Positions 12,433-23,516 of a DNA stretch of 64,000 nt are shown one piece after another. The translations under genes were made by a program, and so were the position numbers. Source of the DNA: Manduca sexta (taxonomy: Eukaryota > Arthropoda > Insecta > Lepidoptera > Sphingidae); contig NC_051129.1 of the NCBI RefSeq assembly GCF_014839805.1, positions 4,344,920 to 4,408,919 of the forward strand. The letters run 5' to 3'. Positions within the stretch are counted from its first letter, which is position 1. Each line of letters opens with the position of its first letter. The notes below the pieces were generated by a model. That model was not told where the DNA came from, searched no databases, and worked only from the letters and a program-made list of their open reading frames with translations.

Positions 12433-12892
12433 ATATTACTTCTTATTTGTTTTATTATTATTTTCTGTTTTGTACAATAAAAGTATAAATAAAATATTAT
12501 TATTTATTATTAGTTTCAGACCTCCGACCAAACGCATTGAATTCCTTAAACATTTGATCGAATTACTACTACTTCCATATAACTGAAACCTCAACTCATT
12601 CATACTTACAACACAAGCTTTAAGCTTTAGTTGTTACATTGCGAAGTAGTTGACGATACTCTAACGGCACACCGTGTTACAACATGGAAATGAGGTTTGC
12701 GTCTATGCAGGAAACGGAAGCGACGCTCCTGTCCCAGTTGTCGAGTCTCACGGGATGGCGGGATGTTACTTTGTTCCCTTCGCTAACTTACCAATAGTCA
12801 CTTGTAAAGGAAAATTTAACATTGTATTAATTCAATGAATTTAATATAGAACTATGTATCATAATAATAATCATATATATTGTCCGCATGTA

Positions 12893-13160
12893 TTCTGGGA
12901 TAAAAGGCCCGCTTTGTACATTCCCGAGATAAAATGGAGCCTATATTTTAAGTTAGATTTATAGCAACACATCTGTGAGAACTGCATTCAATTCTATGCA
13001 ATAGTTTTTGCGTGATGCGTGTACGAACATACAGACAGATAGATAAAAATTCTAACTGTTTTTGACTTCTGATGTTCTTATAAAATTCAAATATCTTTTA
13101 CATACAGACGTCGTACTATACTATTTTTATATATGTAATTTTTCGAAAAGTAATTCTTAA
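12893..13160 (+). repeat. Decayed interspersed repeat fragment
   Basis: The stretch holds GGGATAAAAGGC..., AGTTTTTGCGTGATGCG and ACATACAGACAGATAGAT, phrases typical of insect Helitron-like and related short repeats. No intact ends are visible. Confidence 0.4.
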
Positions 13161-15158
13161 AATAACCACCCCTCAAATCTTAAACGGGAAAGATCAAATC
13201 GTTCACATAGCTCCATAAATCTTTGATAATTTATTAAAAACCTTACGTAGCTAAATATAGGATGCATATTGCGGTAGAGTCACGTCTCCACATCCCACTT
13301 GGCAATAACACTTCCTTCTAATCATGGGACCCTGCTCACCCCAGGCCAATAACTTAGAAAGCTTTCAATTTACGCTTTTACAGGCATTTCTACGTGTTTG
13401 CGCTTATGAGTGTCTACTCGACTCTATCCTACAAATATACGAGTCTAGACGAGTGATAAGATATTATGTTGGTGCAAATAGTTGGACTTCTACAATCTAT
13501 TTTTAAATTTACATCTACTAATGATCTAACAAAATTCCACTCGATTTATACTTGACTGTAACATCAAAAATCTACTTTCTGAATTTTTAAATAAAATACA
13601 ATTGAAAAAGAAAGTTCAGAAACGTTCCTTACATTTCGCCACGTAAAACGCAGACACGCACTCGAAACATTACAAGATTAAAAAAGAACAAACGAAACCT
13701 CCGAGGTGGTGCCGTATTAAACAGCGGAAGAAAACATTTTACCTCACCGAAAACGAGCCGTAGGGCGGGCATAAAAGATTTCACTATTACAATCTTCATA
13801 CTAAAGTACGTTGAGTGAAAAGCCATGGGCTTGCATGTTGCAACTTGTGTCGGCCGGCGTACGGCGAGAATAGTGTATTCAGCGAAAAGTACACTCGCAT
13901 CCACCTACACTGGCTTGGTTGTACTCAGGAAATTGCGAAAGGGGGCAAAATTTCTCTATAAGCCACGTCGGTTCTATTGCCATCGAAAGATTGTACAAAT
14001 TTCAAAGGGATAAGCTATGAGATGTATACTTATTTGTATGCAATTTCCACTACAAATACTGTACAAGTCATTCATATTGGCTCTATCTATTGAATTGCTG
14101 AATAAGCCATAGGGGCGATGTATGGGGGTGAATCCCCCACAACACCTACCGTTAATACGCCCATGCTGTCTAGACGTGAGACACTGAATCTTGAAAGAGC
14201 CCTGCAGCCAGGTTCTTTAGTCGCGATGAAAGCGGGAAAAATGGGAATTTTACAGAACAACTAACAATAGTGCGACGACGTTATCATAAAACTTCTTTTT
14301 TTTCCGTTGAACACAGGCGGAGCCAAATGTAACTACAGAAGACACAAGAACTATTTACAGTACATTAACTTTGATTTACTTAGATAAACTGTCGAACTAT
14401 TATTATTTAAAAAAATAATTTAATAAATTCTGGAAACGGATTTAAAAAATTAAAAAAAGAATAAATGGAAAAGTAATTGAATCCATACGGTGTCGGACAA
14501 TGCTTTTTTTTTGAACGGACGAGCATAGATGATTTTTAAAGATAGAACGCGCCTGTCGGTGTAACATAGACGTGGAAATGAAACTTTTTGCTCCTAGCTC
14601 GCTGCAGGCGTTGAAATGTAGATTGAAAACGAATGACATATCGGTGCAACGTATTATACTGTACGTTTCTTTCTTACAGCCAATTACTTGTAATAATTCT
14701 ATTAACATGTTTTGTAATCAAAATATTAGATCTTTCCTACTTATGTTACATTGCGCTAAATCGCTTTTATTTATTATGAAAGCGTTCAAATAACGTCTAG
14801 ACTTTAAATAAACTATTACATAAATGTATTTAGCAACGTAATTTATGACATCAGTAACTATATTTAATTAAATAAGACCAATTTTCGATATTTCCTTCTA
14901 TGATCGACGGAAATACGATATTTTGCCGGGCAAAAATATAGTTTCTTAATTAAAACATCCTGTGTGATATTAATTATACGTGTTTGATAAATGTGTAGGA
15001 GTCAAAACAACAAATAAATGCCAATTTATTCTTAATTAACAACCATAACCATTGAAAATAAAATATCATATTTATAAAACAATAACAGTGTAATTGACAA
15101 ATCTATATCCTGTTCTAAAATTTTTCGAAAAGTGAATATTTTATTAAAATATAAAATA
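13161..15158. other. Gene-free DNA
   Basis: I find no exon or recognised element. Several short open frames occur, but they lack protein-like composition or splice support. Confidence 0.45.
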
Positions 15159-15509
15159 CTAGCTTTTGCCCGCGGCTCCGCCCGTGTGTTAAAGTTTTTC
15201 GGGCTAAAGTTTTCCGTTATAAAAGACACGCTATATATTTTCCCGGGAGCCTATGTTCTTCCCAGGGTCTCAAACCGTCTCCATACCAAATTTTATCCTA
15301 ATACGTTGGGTAGTTTTTGAGTTTAACACGTTCGGGCAGACCGATGCAGCGGGGGACTTTGTTTTATGATATATTTTTGTAGAACTTTTAAGAGGAACAA
15401 TCCCGTCATACATTATTGTTGCATAACTTTAACTGTTTACGCAGTGCACGCAACAGAAGCTCCCAAAACTAATAAATTGTCCCCGTTTTTGCATCATTTT
15501 TGTTTCATT

Positions 15510-16122
15510 ATTGCTCCGCTCCTATTGGTCATAGCGTGACGATATATAACCTATAGCACTCCAGGAACAAAGGGCTATCCAACACAAAATATTTTTTCAG
15601 TTCGAACCGGTAGTTCCTGAGATTAGCGATTACTGCTCCGCTCCTATTGGGCATAGCGTGATGATATATATAGCCTATAGCATTCCAGGAACAAAGGGCT
15701 ATCCAACACAAAAAGAATTATTCAGTTTAAACTCCTAGTTTCTGAGATTAGCCATTACTGCTCTGCTCCTATTGGTCATAGCGTGATGATATATAGCCTA
15801 TAGCACTCCACGAACAAAAGGCTATCCAACGCAAAAAGAATTTTTTAGTTTGGACCGGTAGTTCCTGAGATTAGCCATTACTGCTCCGCTCCTATTGGGT
15901 ATAGCGTGATGATATATAGCCTATAGCACTCCACGAACAAAGGGCTATCCAACGCAAAAGAATTTTTCAGTTCGGACCGGTAGTTCCTGAGATTAGGCAT
16001 TACTGCTCCGCTCCTATTGGGTATAGCGTGATGATATATAGCCTATAGCACTCCACGAACATAGGGCTACCCAACGCAAAAAGAATTTTTCAGTTTGGAC
16101 CGGTAGTTCCTGAGATTAGCGC
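15510..16122 (-). repeat. Tandem array of about five ~120-bp units inside the Helitron-like element
   Basis: Each unit contains GCTCCGCTCCTATTGG, then ATAGCGTGATGATATATAGC, GGGCTATCCAAC and GGTAGTTCCTGAGATTAG. Units differ by a few bases and small indels. Confidence 0.9.
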
Positions 16123-16170
16123 GTTCAAACAAACAAACAAACAAACAAACAAACAAACAAACAAACAAAC
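16123..16170 (+). repeat. (AAAC)n microsatellite
   Basis: This is an uninterrupted CAAA tetranucleotide run next to the element end. The same run occurs at the same place in the second copy near 37326-37376, so it belongs to the element. Confidence 0.9.
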
Positions 16171-16599
16171 TCTTCAGCTTTATATAATAGTATAGAAGTA
16201 TAGATAAGATAAAGTTATATTATATTTTTATCAAATTTGTATAAATCGAATTGCGTGCGAAATGTTCCTAAGTAGACTATAAATTCATACATTCGTCTCA
16301 GACGCGCCTCCGAGTTTATAATTAAGACGTCGCCATCTTGAAAAATAGAAATATACGGTGTCAGTACATCACTTTTAATGCAATATGGCGAACTCTTTAT
16401 TAATACCGTAATGGGTTTTATTTATAACACAATGATTAAGGACTTCTATATTATTCGTACATACAGATAGCTTATACATAAACATAATGAGTGCAAAATA
16501 TTTTCATTCCACCGTTTTATATTTAAATAATAGTCTTACAGCATATATATCTCACTAAGATTATAAATAAGATAGTTAATGAAAATGTTTGGATGTTTG

Positions 16600-16810
16600 A
16601 TAGAAGTAAAATCAGAAACAACTGAATAGATTTGGATGAAGTTTGGCGCACGTATAGACCGTGTCCTGGATTAAAACAAAAACTACTTTTATCCCGGTAA
16701 TTCGCTTCCACCGGAAATAAAGATTTTTTTAAACCTATGGCGCTAATGTCGACGAGTGAGACTTTTATAGCGGGAAAATCTTTTCAGGCCAAGCAACGAG
16801 CAACACCTAG
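16600..16810 (+). mobile_element. Decayed Helitron-like element, 3' end
   Basis: The end GAGCAACACCTAG followed by T, with GGATGAAGTTTGGC and TTTATCCCGGTAATTCGC upstream, resembles the 3' part of Helitron-like repeats common in insects. The 5' end cannot be placed. Confidence 0.5.
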
Positions 16811-17407
16811 TAAACATAAATAAAAAAAAAACTATAAAGATATATTGTTTATTTTTAAATACTAACGCATATATAGCGCTACCTAAAGGCACAAAAACAT
16901 AATAATTCATACATTAATCCAATATAAAAAAACATACCACTAAATAATAAACAGAGATGCCAATTCGATATTCACGGGTTTGTTTGAAAAAATTCCGGTC
17001 GCCACATATCCATTCAAAATAAGATTTAAAAGGGATTTCCCGGTTACGTATATCCCGGTTTAATCGAAAACTCGTCACGCAGGTAGATAAGTTTATGGAC
17101 AGCGCTCCGGCGGACCGGAAGAGCACGATCGAATGCACTCACCGGACTGTCCGGACGCCGAAATAACCGCTTTAGCCGGGCAAACTTACAATTTATATAA
17201 AGTGCATCCGTGCGGCCAATTTCAGCGTGGTTTATGGAGGTTCGTAACTTATACTGGATTATAAAGTCATGTGAACTAACAACTTTGTACCTATTGGTAT
17301 TTCTGTACGTAAGGTTGAAAATAAGTTACAGTGACTCGATTTTTCTGACTGTAAGTAATCAATATTTGTAAAACGTGCCCGGATTCGTCCCCCTATAATT
17401 CTTCTTC

Positions 17408-17585
17408 CAAGATAAATTATAATATCAGCCCTGTATTATACACTGTCCCACTGATGGGCATGGGCTTCCTCTACTTCTGAGAGGAATAAGGACTAAGTCC
17501 ATTACGCTAATTTCGTGCGGATTGATAGACTTCACATACCCTCAAAATCCTTATACAGGATAACCTATCTCAGGTATAATTGATT
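17408..17585 (-). mobile_element. SINE family A, 5'-truncated
   Basis: On the + strand it reads ATATCAGCCCTGTATTATAC, then CTTCCTCTACTTCTGAGAGG, which is the reverse of the family A 3' body. The tRNA-like head is missing. Confidence 0.75.
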
Positions 17586-17739
17586 CGTAAAAAAAAAATA
17601 CACATTACAAGGGAATAAGCATCCTCAATAGTGATTACATAACCGCAACAACCCGTTGTACCGACTAAACCGGATAGACTCAAATCACAAACACACCGCT
17701 CATCGTAACGCAAACCTATATTTAGTGGAACATGCACAC

Positions 17740-17870
17740 GCACCGAAGCCGGCCAGTCCGGATGTCGAGATATAACCGAGCGACCGACACGGCGGATGCA
17801 CAGGGCCCGTTATGCACGCTTTAATATGGCATTATGCTATTAATATATGGGACATCGGATCAGAGTATGG
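17740..17870. repeat. GC-rich dispersed sequence, copy 1
   Basis: It contains GACCGACACGGCGGATGCAC, then CCCGTTATGCACG and later GGGACAT. The same series in altered form is at 18225-18430. The family is unidentified. Confidence 0.4.
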
Positions 17871-18224
17871 TAAACATTGTTTCCAAATAGTCAGTCTATG
17901 GTCAAGCAAGCCGCTCGCCTGATGGTTAGCGTATGAATGATTAAACAGTAGCAATACTTTTCACAATTTAGAGTTACGAGTGTATGTTACTGCATTGCGC
18001 AAGTCACCTTGAGCCATTCGTTTACTGTCCAATAATAAATAATATACAATGTTTAAATAAGTCAATTAAAGTAGTTCTTCATAACACATACGAGTGTCAT
18101 TAAAAACACTACGTTTAAATATATCGTGAGAACATTCTTCCCAAATTTTAGCACGTTAACACAACTCAAGCATTAGGTGGTAATTTTAGGACAAAATTAC
18201 ACAATATACAGATTAAATAAGATA

Positions 18225-18430
18225 AAGACCGGTATTTCCGGATTTTTTATGAATCCGACCGACCGTCACGGCGTATGCGCACGGTCCATAACGCACGTGA
18301 ACGCAGTCATTAAAACCAGTTGTAATGACGCTAACACACCTCGATTTGTGTTAATACGCTATTTCAAAGTCGTTGCATTGTGCAACGTGAACTTTAATTT
18401 GATCGGATTACAATAGAATTTGGGACATGC
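18225..18430. repeat. GC-rich dispersed sequence, copy 2
   Basis: It contains GACCGTCACGGCGTATGCGC, then CCATAACGCACG and later TTTGGGACATG, parallel to 17740-17870. The family is unidentified and no coding frame is convincing. Confidence 0.4.
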
Positions 18431-18967
18431 AAAACGATAACATGATGGATTGATGCATTGGAGGAGACAAAAGGCTTGTTGTAGTGACTTTATTGTGAGA
18501 AGTTTAGTATGCTAACATATTACGAACTGTGCTATCCACAATCTATCTGTGGACATCACTGCAATTTAATTTTGTTTTAAACAAGGGTGAAATCTTGATT
18601 CATCGAGAGTCCGTTTAACAATATTCATGAAAAACGTGCAACATTTGTTTTATCACCAGTAAATAAGTTCCAAGTTCCTAAAAAATTCTCTAGTTTTTCT
18701 CCTATCCATACTTCTCAAACTTACATATTAAATACTGGCCACAAAAAAAAAATCATTTGAAAGTGGAATAGAAGAGTGTCCATCCAGCTCGGAATGCGTG
18801 TAGACCTCTTATTTACGATCGCATGAGACAGGTAAAGTGCATTTACATAAGCACGTGTGGTTGACGTGACGCAATCCATGGGTCTTTGAACTGAACCGTA
18901 AACACCGCGGTTTGTTTTAGATTCGTTTCATTAGAGTTAAACCGAAGATTTTTAGAGCATCTCACGC

Positions 18968-19112
18968 GTCAAGATGGCGAGCGCAGTAGAATACCAAACA
19001 ATACTTTGTGATTCAAGGTGTTGGATGGTGTTTCTTCTGTCTAAAGGCGGTCCTATCGCTTACCATCAGGCGAATGGCAAGGTCGTCTCGTCTTTCAAAG
19101 CAATAAAAAACT
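18968..19112 (+). repeat. Short interspersed repeat, family C
   Basis: The diagnostic words are GTGTTGGATGGTGTTTCTTC and GCTTACCATCAGGCGAATGG, followed by an A-rich tail. Two more copies at 20886 and 23328 share the whole body. It is non-coding and probably a SINE or the 3' tail of a non-LTR element. Confidence 0.8.
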
Positions 19113-20885
19113 TTATAAAAAATTGAAAATTGCTAATCAAATGATCACTTCGTATTTAGTTTGAGGAACCTGAGTAATACTTAGTAGTAAGTACGGTTAT
19201 GTTTTTGGCGTCATTGCAATGTAACAAGAAGTCATCTGATGATGAATAGAATGTACAGTCAGTCACAAAAGATACTCAAAAAATTCATAACTAAAAATAA
19301 TTCTACATATTAACTAACGATTTTTTTTTCATTCTCTGAAATTAAGTTATCCCTTTGTAGTTTATGTTAGAGAAGAAAAAACATTGTTAATATCGACACA
19401 AAAGTTTAAATGCAAAATGGAAATTTTGATTTCGTTTAGCTACTTTTGTTGCTGACTACTTTAAATATATTGTCCTTATAGAATATACGTCATACTTTAT
19501 CCGTCCCTTTAATAAGCATTTGTATATAAGTGTTTATATTTGGATATTAAGTACATTTTAATCCATCGAAGTTGCCCATTCTATTATATCTGTATAATAA
19601 ATATAACATTAAAGAATTTATATTTGAATATTAACTATATTTAATTCATCTAAGTTGCCTATTCAACGTTATTTATTTTACAGACATCAATCCAACAACA
19701 ATTTAAAAAAATTTACACAAATTAAAATAAGAACAAATACCCCTTCGAAGCGAGACAAGTGCGTCACTTCCTTTGCTCATATTTTTATTAATTCTGCCAA
19801 CCTCCAAACTCATGATGTAACCTAATTAAAACAGTTTTAATATGCAATTACCTTTGTTCTCTAGCAGATATCGAGAGTGCCATATCGTGTGATACGTACC
19901 TGCAACAATGAAAAATAAGATTAAACAAGATCCAATATGGTTCACCTTGTATGGTTAATGAATATACCTTGAGTATGTATCGGGTATTTCCAACGATAAT
20001 GACACATGAAAGGGCAAAAGGCAAATGAAAATCGTATTTAACGTTAATAAAACGAAAAAGAAAATATCCACATGATTTATTATTGTAATTGAGGATATAA
20101 TTAAAGTCTGTCAAGTCACGGTACGAGCTAAATATAGAGAAATATTTATCGAAGAATTCTGAAACCTTTTACATTGCAAATATTAAAAGTAATGAATAAT
20201 AATATAACATTGCTGGATCTTAATTGGGTTCGTTAACTTAAATTTAACATCAAATATACTACTTATAAATTTTTGAATAGTCGTAAAAGTATATAAATAA
20301 TTACACGAATTCTAAATTTAAACTCAATCGTTTCATTAAAGATCTTAATACAAACTAATATCGATGAGAAGCGACATTCAACAATCAACCAACACAAGAA
20401 GAAAACAAAGCTGAGAATCAAACAAACAAAAGGTTTCAAACATGATTACAACAGATCACACTCGAACAGCGGCGCTATAGAAGTGCAATTTTCTGATGCA
20501 CTACACTGGCTTCGCTTCGGAAGCCAAACGCACTGTACAGTTTGCACTTTGCACTTGAATGAACAGCGAAAACGACACCCATGGGATACGTGTCGATAGC
20601 GTAATTCGTCTCGAAAGGAGATTAGTTAAACACTCTTTCTATTTGTAACTCGAAACCGGAGGAAACGATGGTCGCTTGTTCGTAAACAGTGTCGTAATGG
20701 TTCGGGAACGCAATCGATTGGGTTTCGCAAATTAAGTATCGAGTATCGGAAGGCCTTTCAGATTTTAATTTGAAATTGGAATAGTAACGGTCCTTAAATG
20801 TCAGTTGTATCGATTTATTGCTAGCAGCGTGTTTCGAATGTGAAATAGTGATGTCCAATAATGGAACGCCAAGTAATTTAAGACA

Positions 20886-21062
20886 TTGTAGCCAGTGTAA
20901 CTACTGGACATTGTCTCAGAATGTCGAGCGCATTGGAATATGAAACAATACTTTGTAATTCAAGGTGTTGGATGGTGTTTCTACAGTTGAGAGGCGGTCG
21001 TATCGCTTACCATCAGGCGAACGGGAAGCTCGTCTCGTCATTCAATATAATAAAAAAAAAAT
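20886..21062 (+). repeat. Short interspersed repeat, family C
   Basis: The copy starts near GTAGCCAGTGTAACTACTGG and includes GGTGTTGGATGGTGTTTCTA and CTTACCATCAGGCGAACGGG. It ends in a run of A. It is longer at the 5' end than the copy at 18968. Confidence 0.8.
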
Positions 21063-21168
21063 CATTAAAAAAAATTATGAAAATACGAAGTATGACTTTC
21101 CATAAATCTAGATATCTAATCCAAGATTATAATAATTATAAGATATGATATTTAATGATAATAATGAT

Positions 21169-21668
21169 NNNNNNNNNNNNNNNNNNNNNNNNNNNNNNNN
21201 NNNNNNNNNNNNNNNNNNNNNNNNNNNNNNNNNNNNNNNNNNNNNNNNNNNNNNNNNNNNNNNNNNNNNNNNNNNNNNNNNNNNNNNNNNNNNNNNNNNN
21301 NNNNNNNNNNNNNNNNNNNNNNNNNNNNNNNNNNNNNNNNNNNNNNNNNNNNNNNNNNNNNNNNNNNNNNNNNNNNNNNNNNNNNNNNNNNNNNNNNNNN
21401 NNNNNNNNNNNNNNNNNNNNNNNNNNNNNNNNNNNNNNNNNNNNNNNNNNNNNNNNNNNNNNNNNNNNNNNNNNNNNNNNNNNNNNNNNNNNNNNNNNNN
21501 NNNNNNNNNNNNNNNNNNNNNNNNNNNNNNNNNNNNNNNNNNNNNNNNNNNNNNNNNNNNNNNNNNNNNNNNNNNNNNNNNNNNNNNNNNNNNNNNNNNN
21601 NNNNNNNNNNNNNNNNNNNNNNNNNNNNNNNNNNNNNNNNNNNNNNNNNNNNNNNNNNNNNNNNNNNN
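21169..21668. other. Assembly gap, 500 N
   Basis: This is an exact 500-N placeholder of unknown true size. Confidence 0.99.
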
Positions 21669-22439
21669 TATCGTATTGAATTATTGACGTGCCCGATGCT
21701 TTCTGGGCAATAAGCGGTGCGGCGACCTCGCAGTCCGCCCTTATTGACTCATCGTCACATTTCACCGCGGTTACGTTTAGGGCAACGACATGCCAATGTT
21801 TTCGTCCGGCAAATTTGTGGATACAAGTTCATTACGGGCCAGATGGTATAAAAAAAATGATGTTTTTCTTTGTAATTTGTTCGTTAATATAACACCTACA
21901 AGTAATGTATTTTCTGTTGGAACAATCGTATCATTTATATGCGATTCCAAATGCGAGTAAAGATAATAAACGTCACATGATTTATTTTTCACTTTCATCT
22001 ATTGATGTAGAACTGAAAGTCCCTTATTCCTGCCACATAAAAATTGTATTTTATTGTCGGGGTTTGGATGTAGCACGTATGTACATAGGTATATTAAAAT
22101 GAAATTATCCTAAAATCTGTTACCGAATTGCTATTACCTAAGCATGCGGTTTCTATTTAAAAAAATAGGCAATACTCACAGTTAACAATTTATTGATTGA
22201 AAACTTTTCAATTTCGACGCAACTAAATAGATTTTGCTAACGGATTTGTCATGCTCAAAGGAATATGGTTGCGTAAATTCTCGAGGTTTACCTTGGTCAC
22301 TACGAGTGTCACTTCACCGCGCTGATTTGTTCGAGCCTTCGGTAATCTTGATAATGCTGAGTTTCAGCCATGTGTTTTAAATGATTGAATAGATTTTTTT
22401 GCGTGTATTGGACCGCGCATAGTAATACTTACATAAAAG
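21669..22439. other. Gene-free DNA after the gap
   Basis: No supported exon is visible. A moderately GC-rich patch at 21690-21840 has an open frame but no family resemblance. Confidence 0.4.
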
Positions 22440-22590
22440 TAGGCTCAGGCCTTTTCCCCCGAAGGGTTAACCAAAGGCGCAATTAGTGCACCCTCGTAGT
22501 CCCTCGCTGTAGAAACCTACAAACTTATAGCTGTCCCATGACGTCACGGGACGGAGGGCAAGCCTTTTGCCATATCGGCTGCAATGTTGT
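22440..22590 (-). mobile_element. Diverged SINE family B-like fragment
   Basis: It contains CCCCCGAAGGG, a GTGCAC block and CCCATGACGTCACGGGACGG, which parallel the 3' body of family B in reverse. It is strongly diverged and may be a related family. Confidence 0.45.
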
Positions 22591-23327
22591 GGAGCAGGAC
22601 TTTAAATAAATTTTTGATTAGTCTTTTATTACGGCGATTTTTTAATTTTCACCTATTCGCCGCACTTTACGCCCCAATGTCCCAAATCCACGAACTTAAG
22701 AATTCCTCTATTTTGCGTGCTATGTAGCTATTTATTAGAAATTAAAATCGATACTTATGATTTTCTAATCAAATCAGTTGAACTTGACTTGAAAAATTTA
22801 ATCTGTTTTTAATTACTCGATCTTTTATGACTAGGCGTGCATACAATATTTCTTAAAAAATAATTTTGCATGATAATAATTCTGGGAATGATTAAGGTTA
22901 TTCATGTTTTAACATAGCTCCAATACAATTGTTCAAATATAAATAAATCTAAGCGGCTAACGACTTTTTTTTATAAATGTTTATAATAGTAATATTTATA
23001 AAATTTAAATATAGTCTGCAAAACTAAATAGTATTAAATAAATTACTAAAATTTTACGAAAAATACCATCTATGTAAAATTATGCGAGTAATTCTACAAG
23101 CATTTCTCTTTTCTAATATAAATACCATTTGATACGGCACGCCCAAGAGATAAACATTTCAAGAGATTTTTACGTTCTCGTAGATGTGACACGCTCATTG
23201 TTATTTCAGGGCTTCGGTCGAGGTCCCTTATCACGAGTGTCCTAACCTTTTGTCTCCCCTGTCTCCAGATATATCTCATTGTACATAACAACAGCTTGTT
23301 TTATGCGATAGTAATTATAGTTTACAT

Positions 23328-23516
23328 TATAGCTAGTGTAGCTACTGGACATAAAAGATTGAGCATATCATGTCTCAGGATGGCACGCGCAGTGGAATAC
23401 CACACAACGCTTTGTACTTCAAGGTGTTGGATGGTGTTTCTACTGTTTATAGGCGGTCATATCGCTTACCATCAGGCGAACGGCAAGCTCGTCTCGTCAT
23501 TCAAGGCAATAAAAAT
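23328..23516 (+). repeat. Short interspersed repeat, family C
   Basis: The copy starts TAGCTAGTGTAGCTACTGG and contains GGTGTTGGATGGTGTTTCTA and CTTACCATCAGGCGAACGGC. It ends AATAAAAATAAG. An open frame of about 80 codons here is repeat-derived. Confidence 0.8.

Larger units (their letters stand above)
15159..16196 (-). mobile_element. Non-autonomous Helitron-like element with an internal tandem array
   Basis: Read on the - strand the element starts TCTATACTATTATATAAAGC and ends ...GCGGGCAAAAGCTAG followed by T. The TC 5' end, the CTAG 3' end and a GC-rich potential hairpin just inside the 3' end fit a Helitron. No Rep/helicase gene is present. Next to its 5' end is a (TTTG)n run, followed by about five ~120-bp tandem units. 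A second, related copy lies at 36120-37403. Confidence 0.75.
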
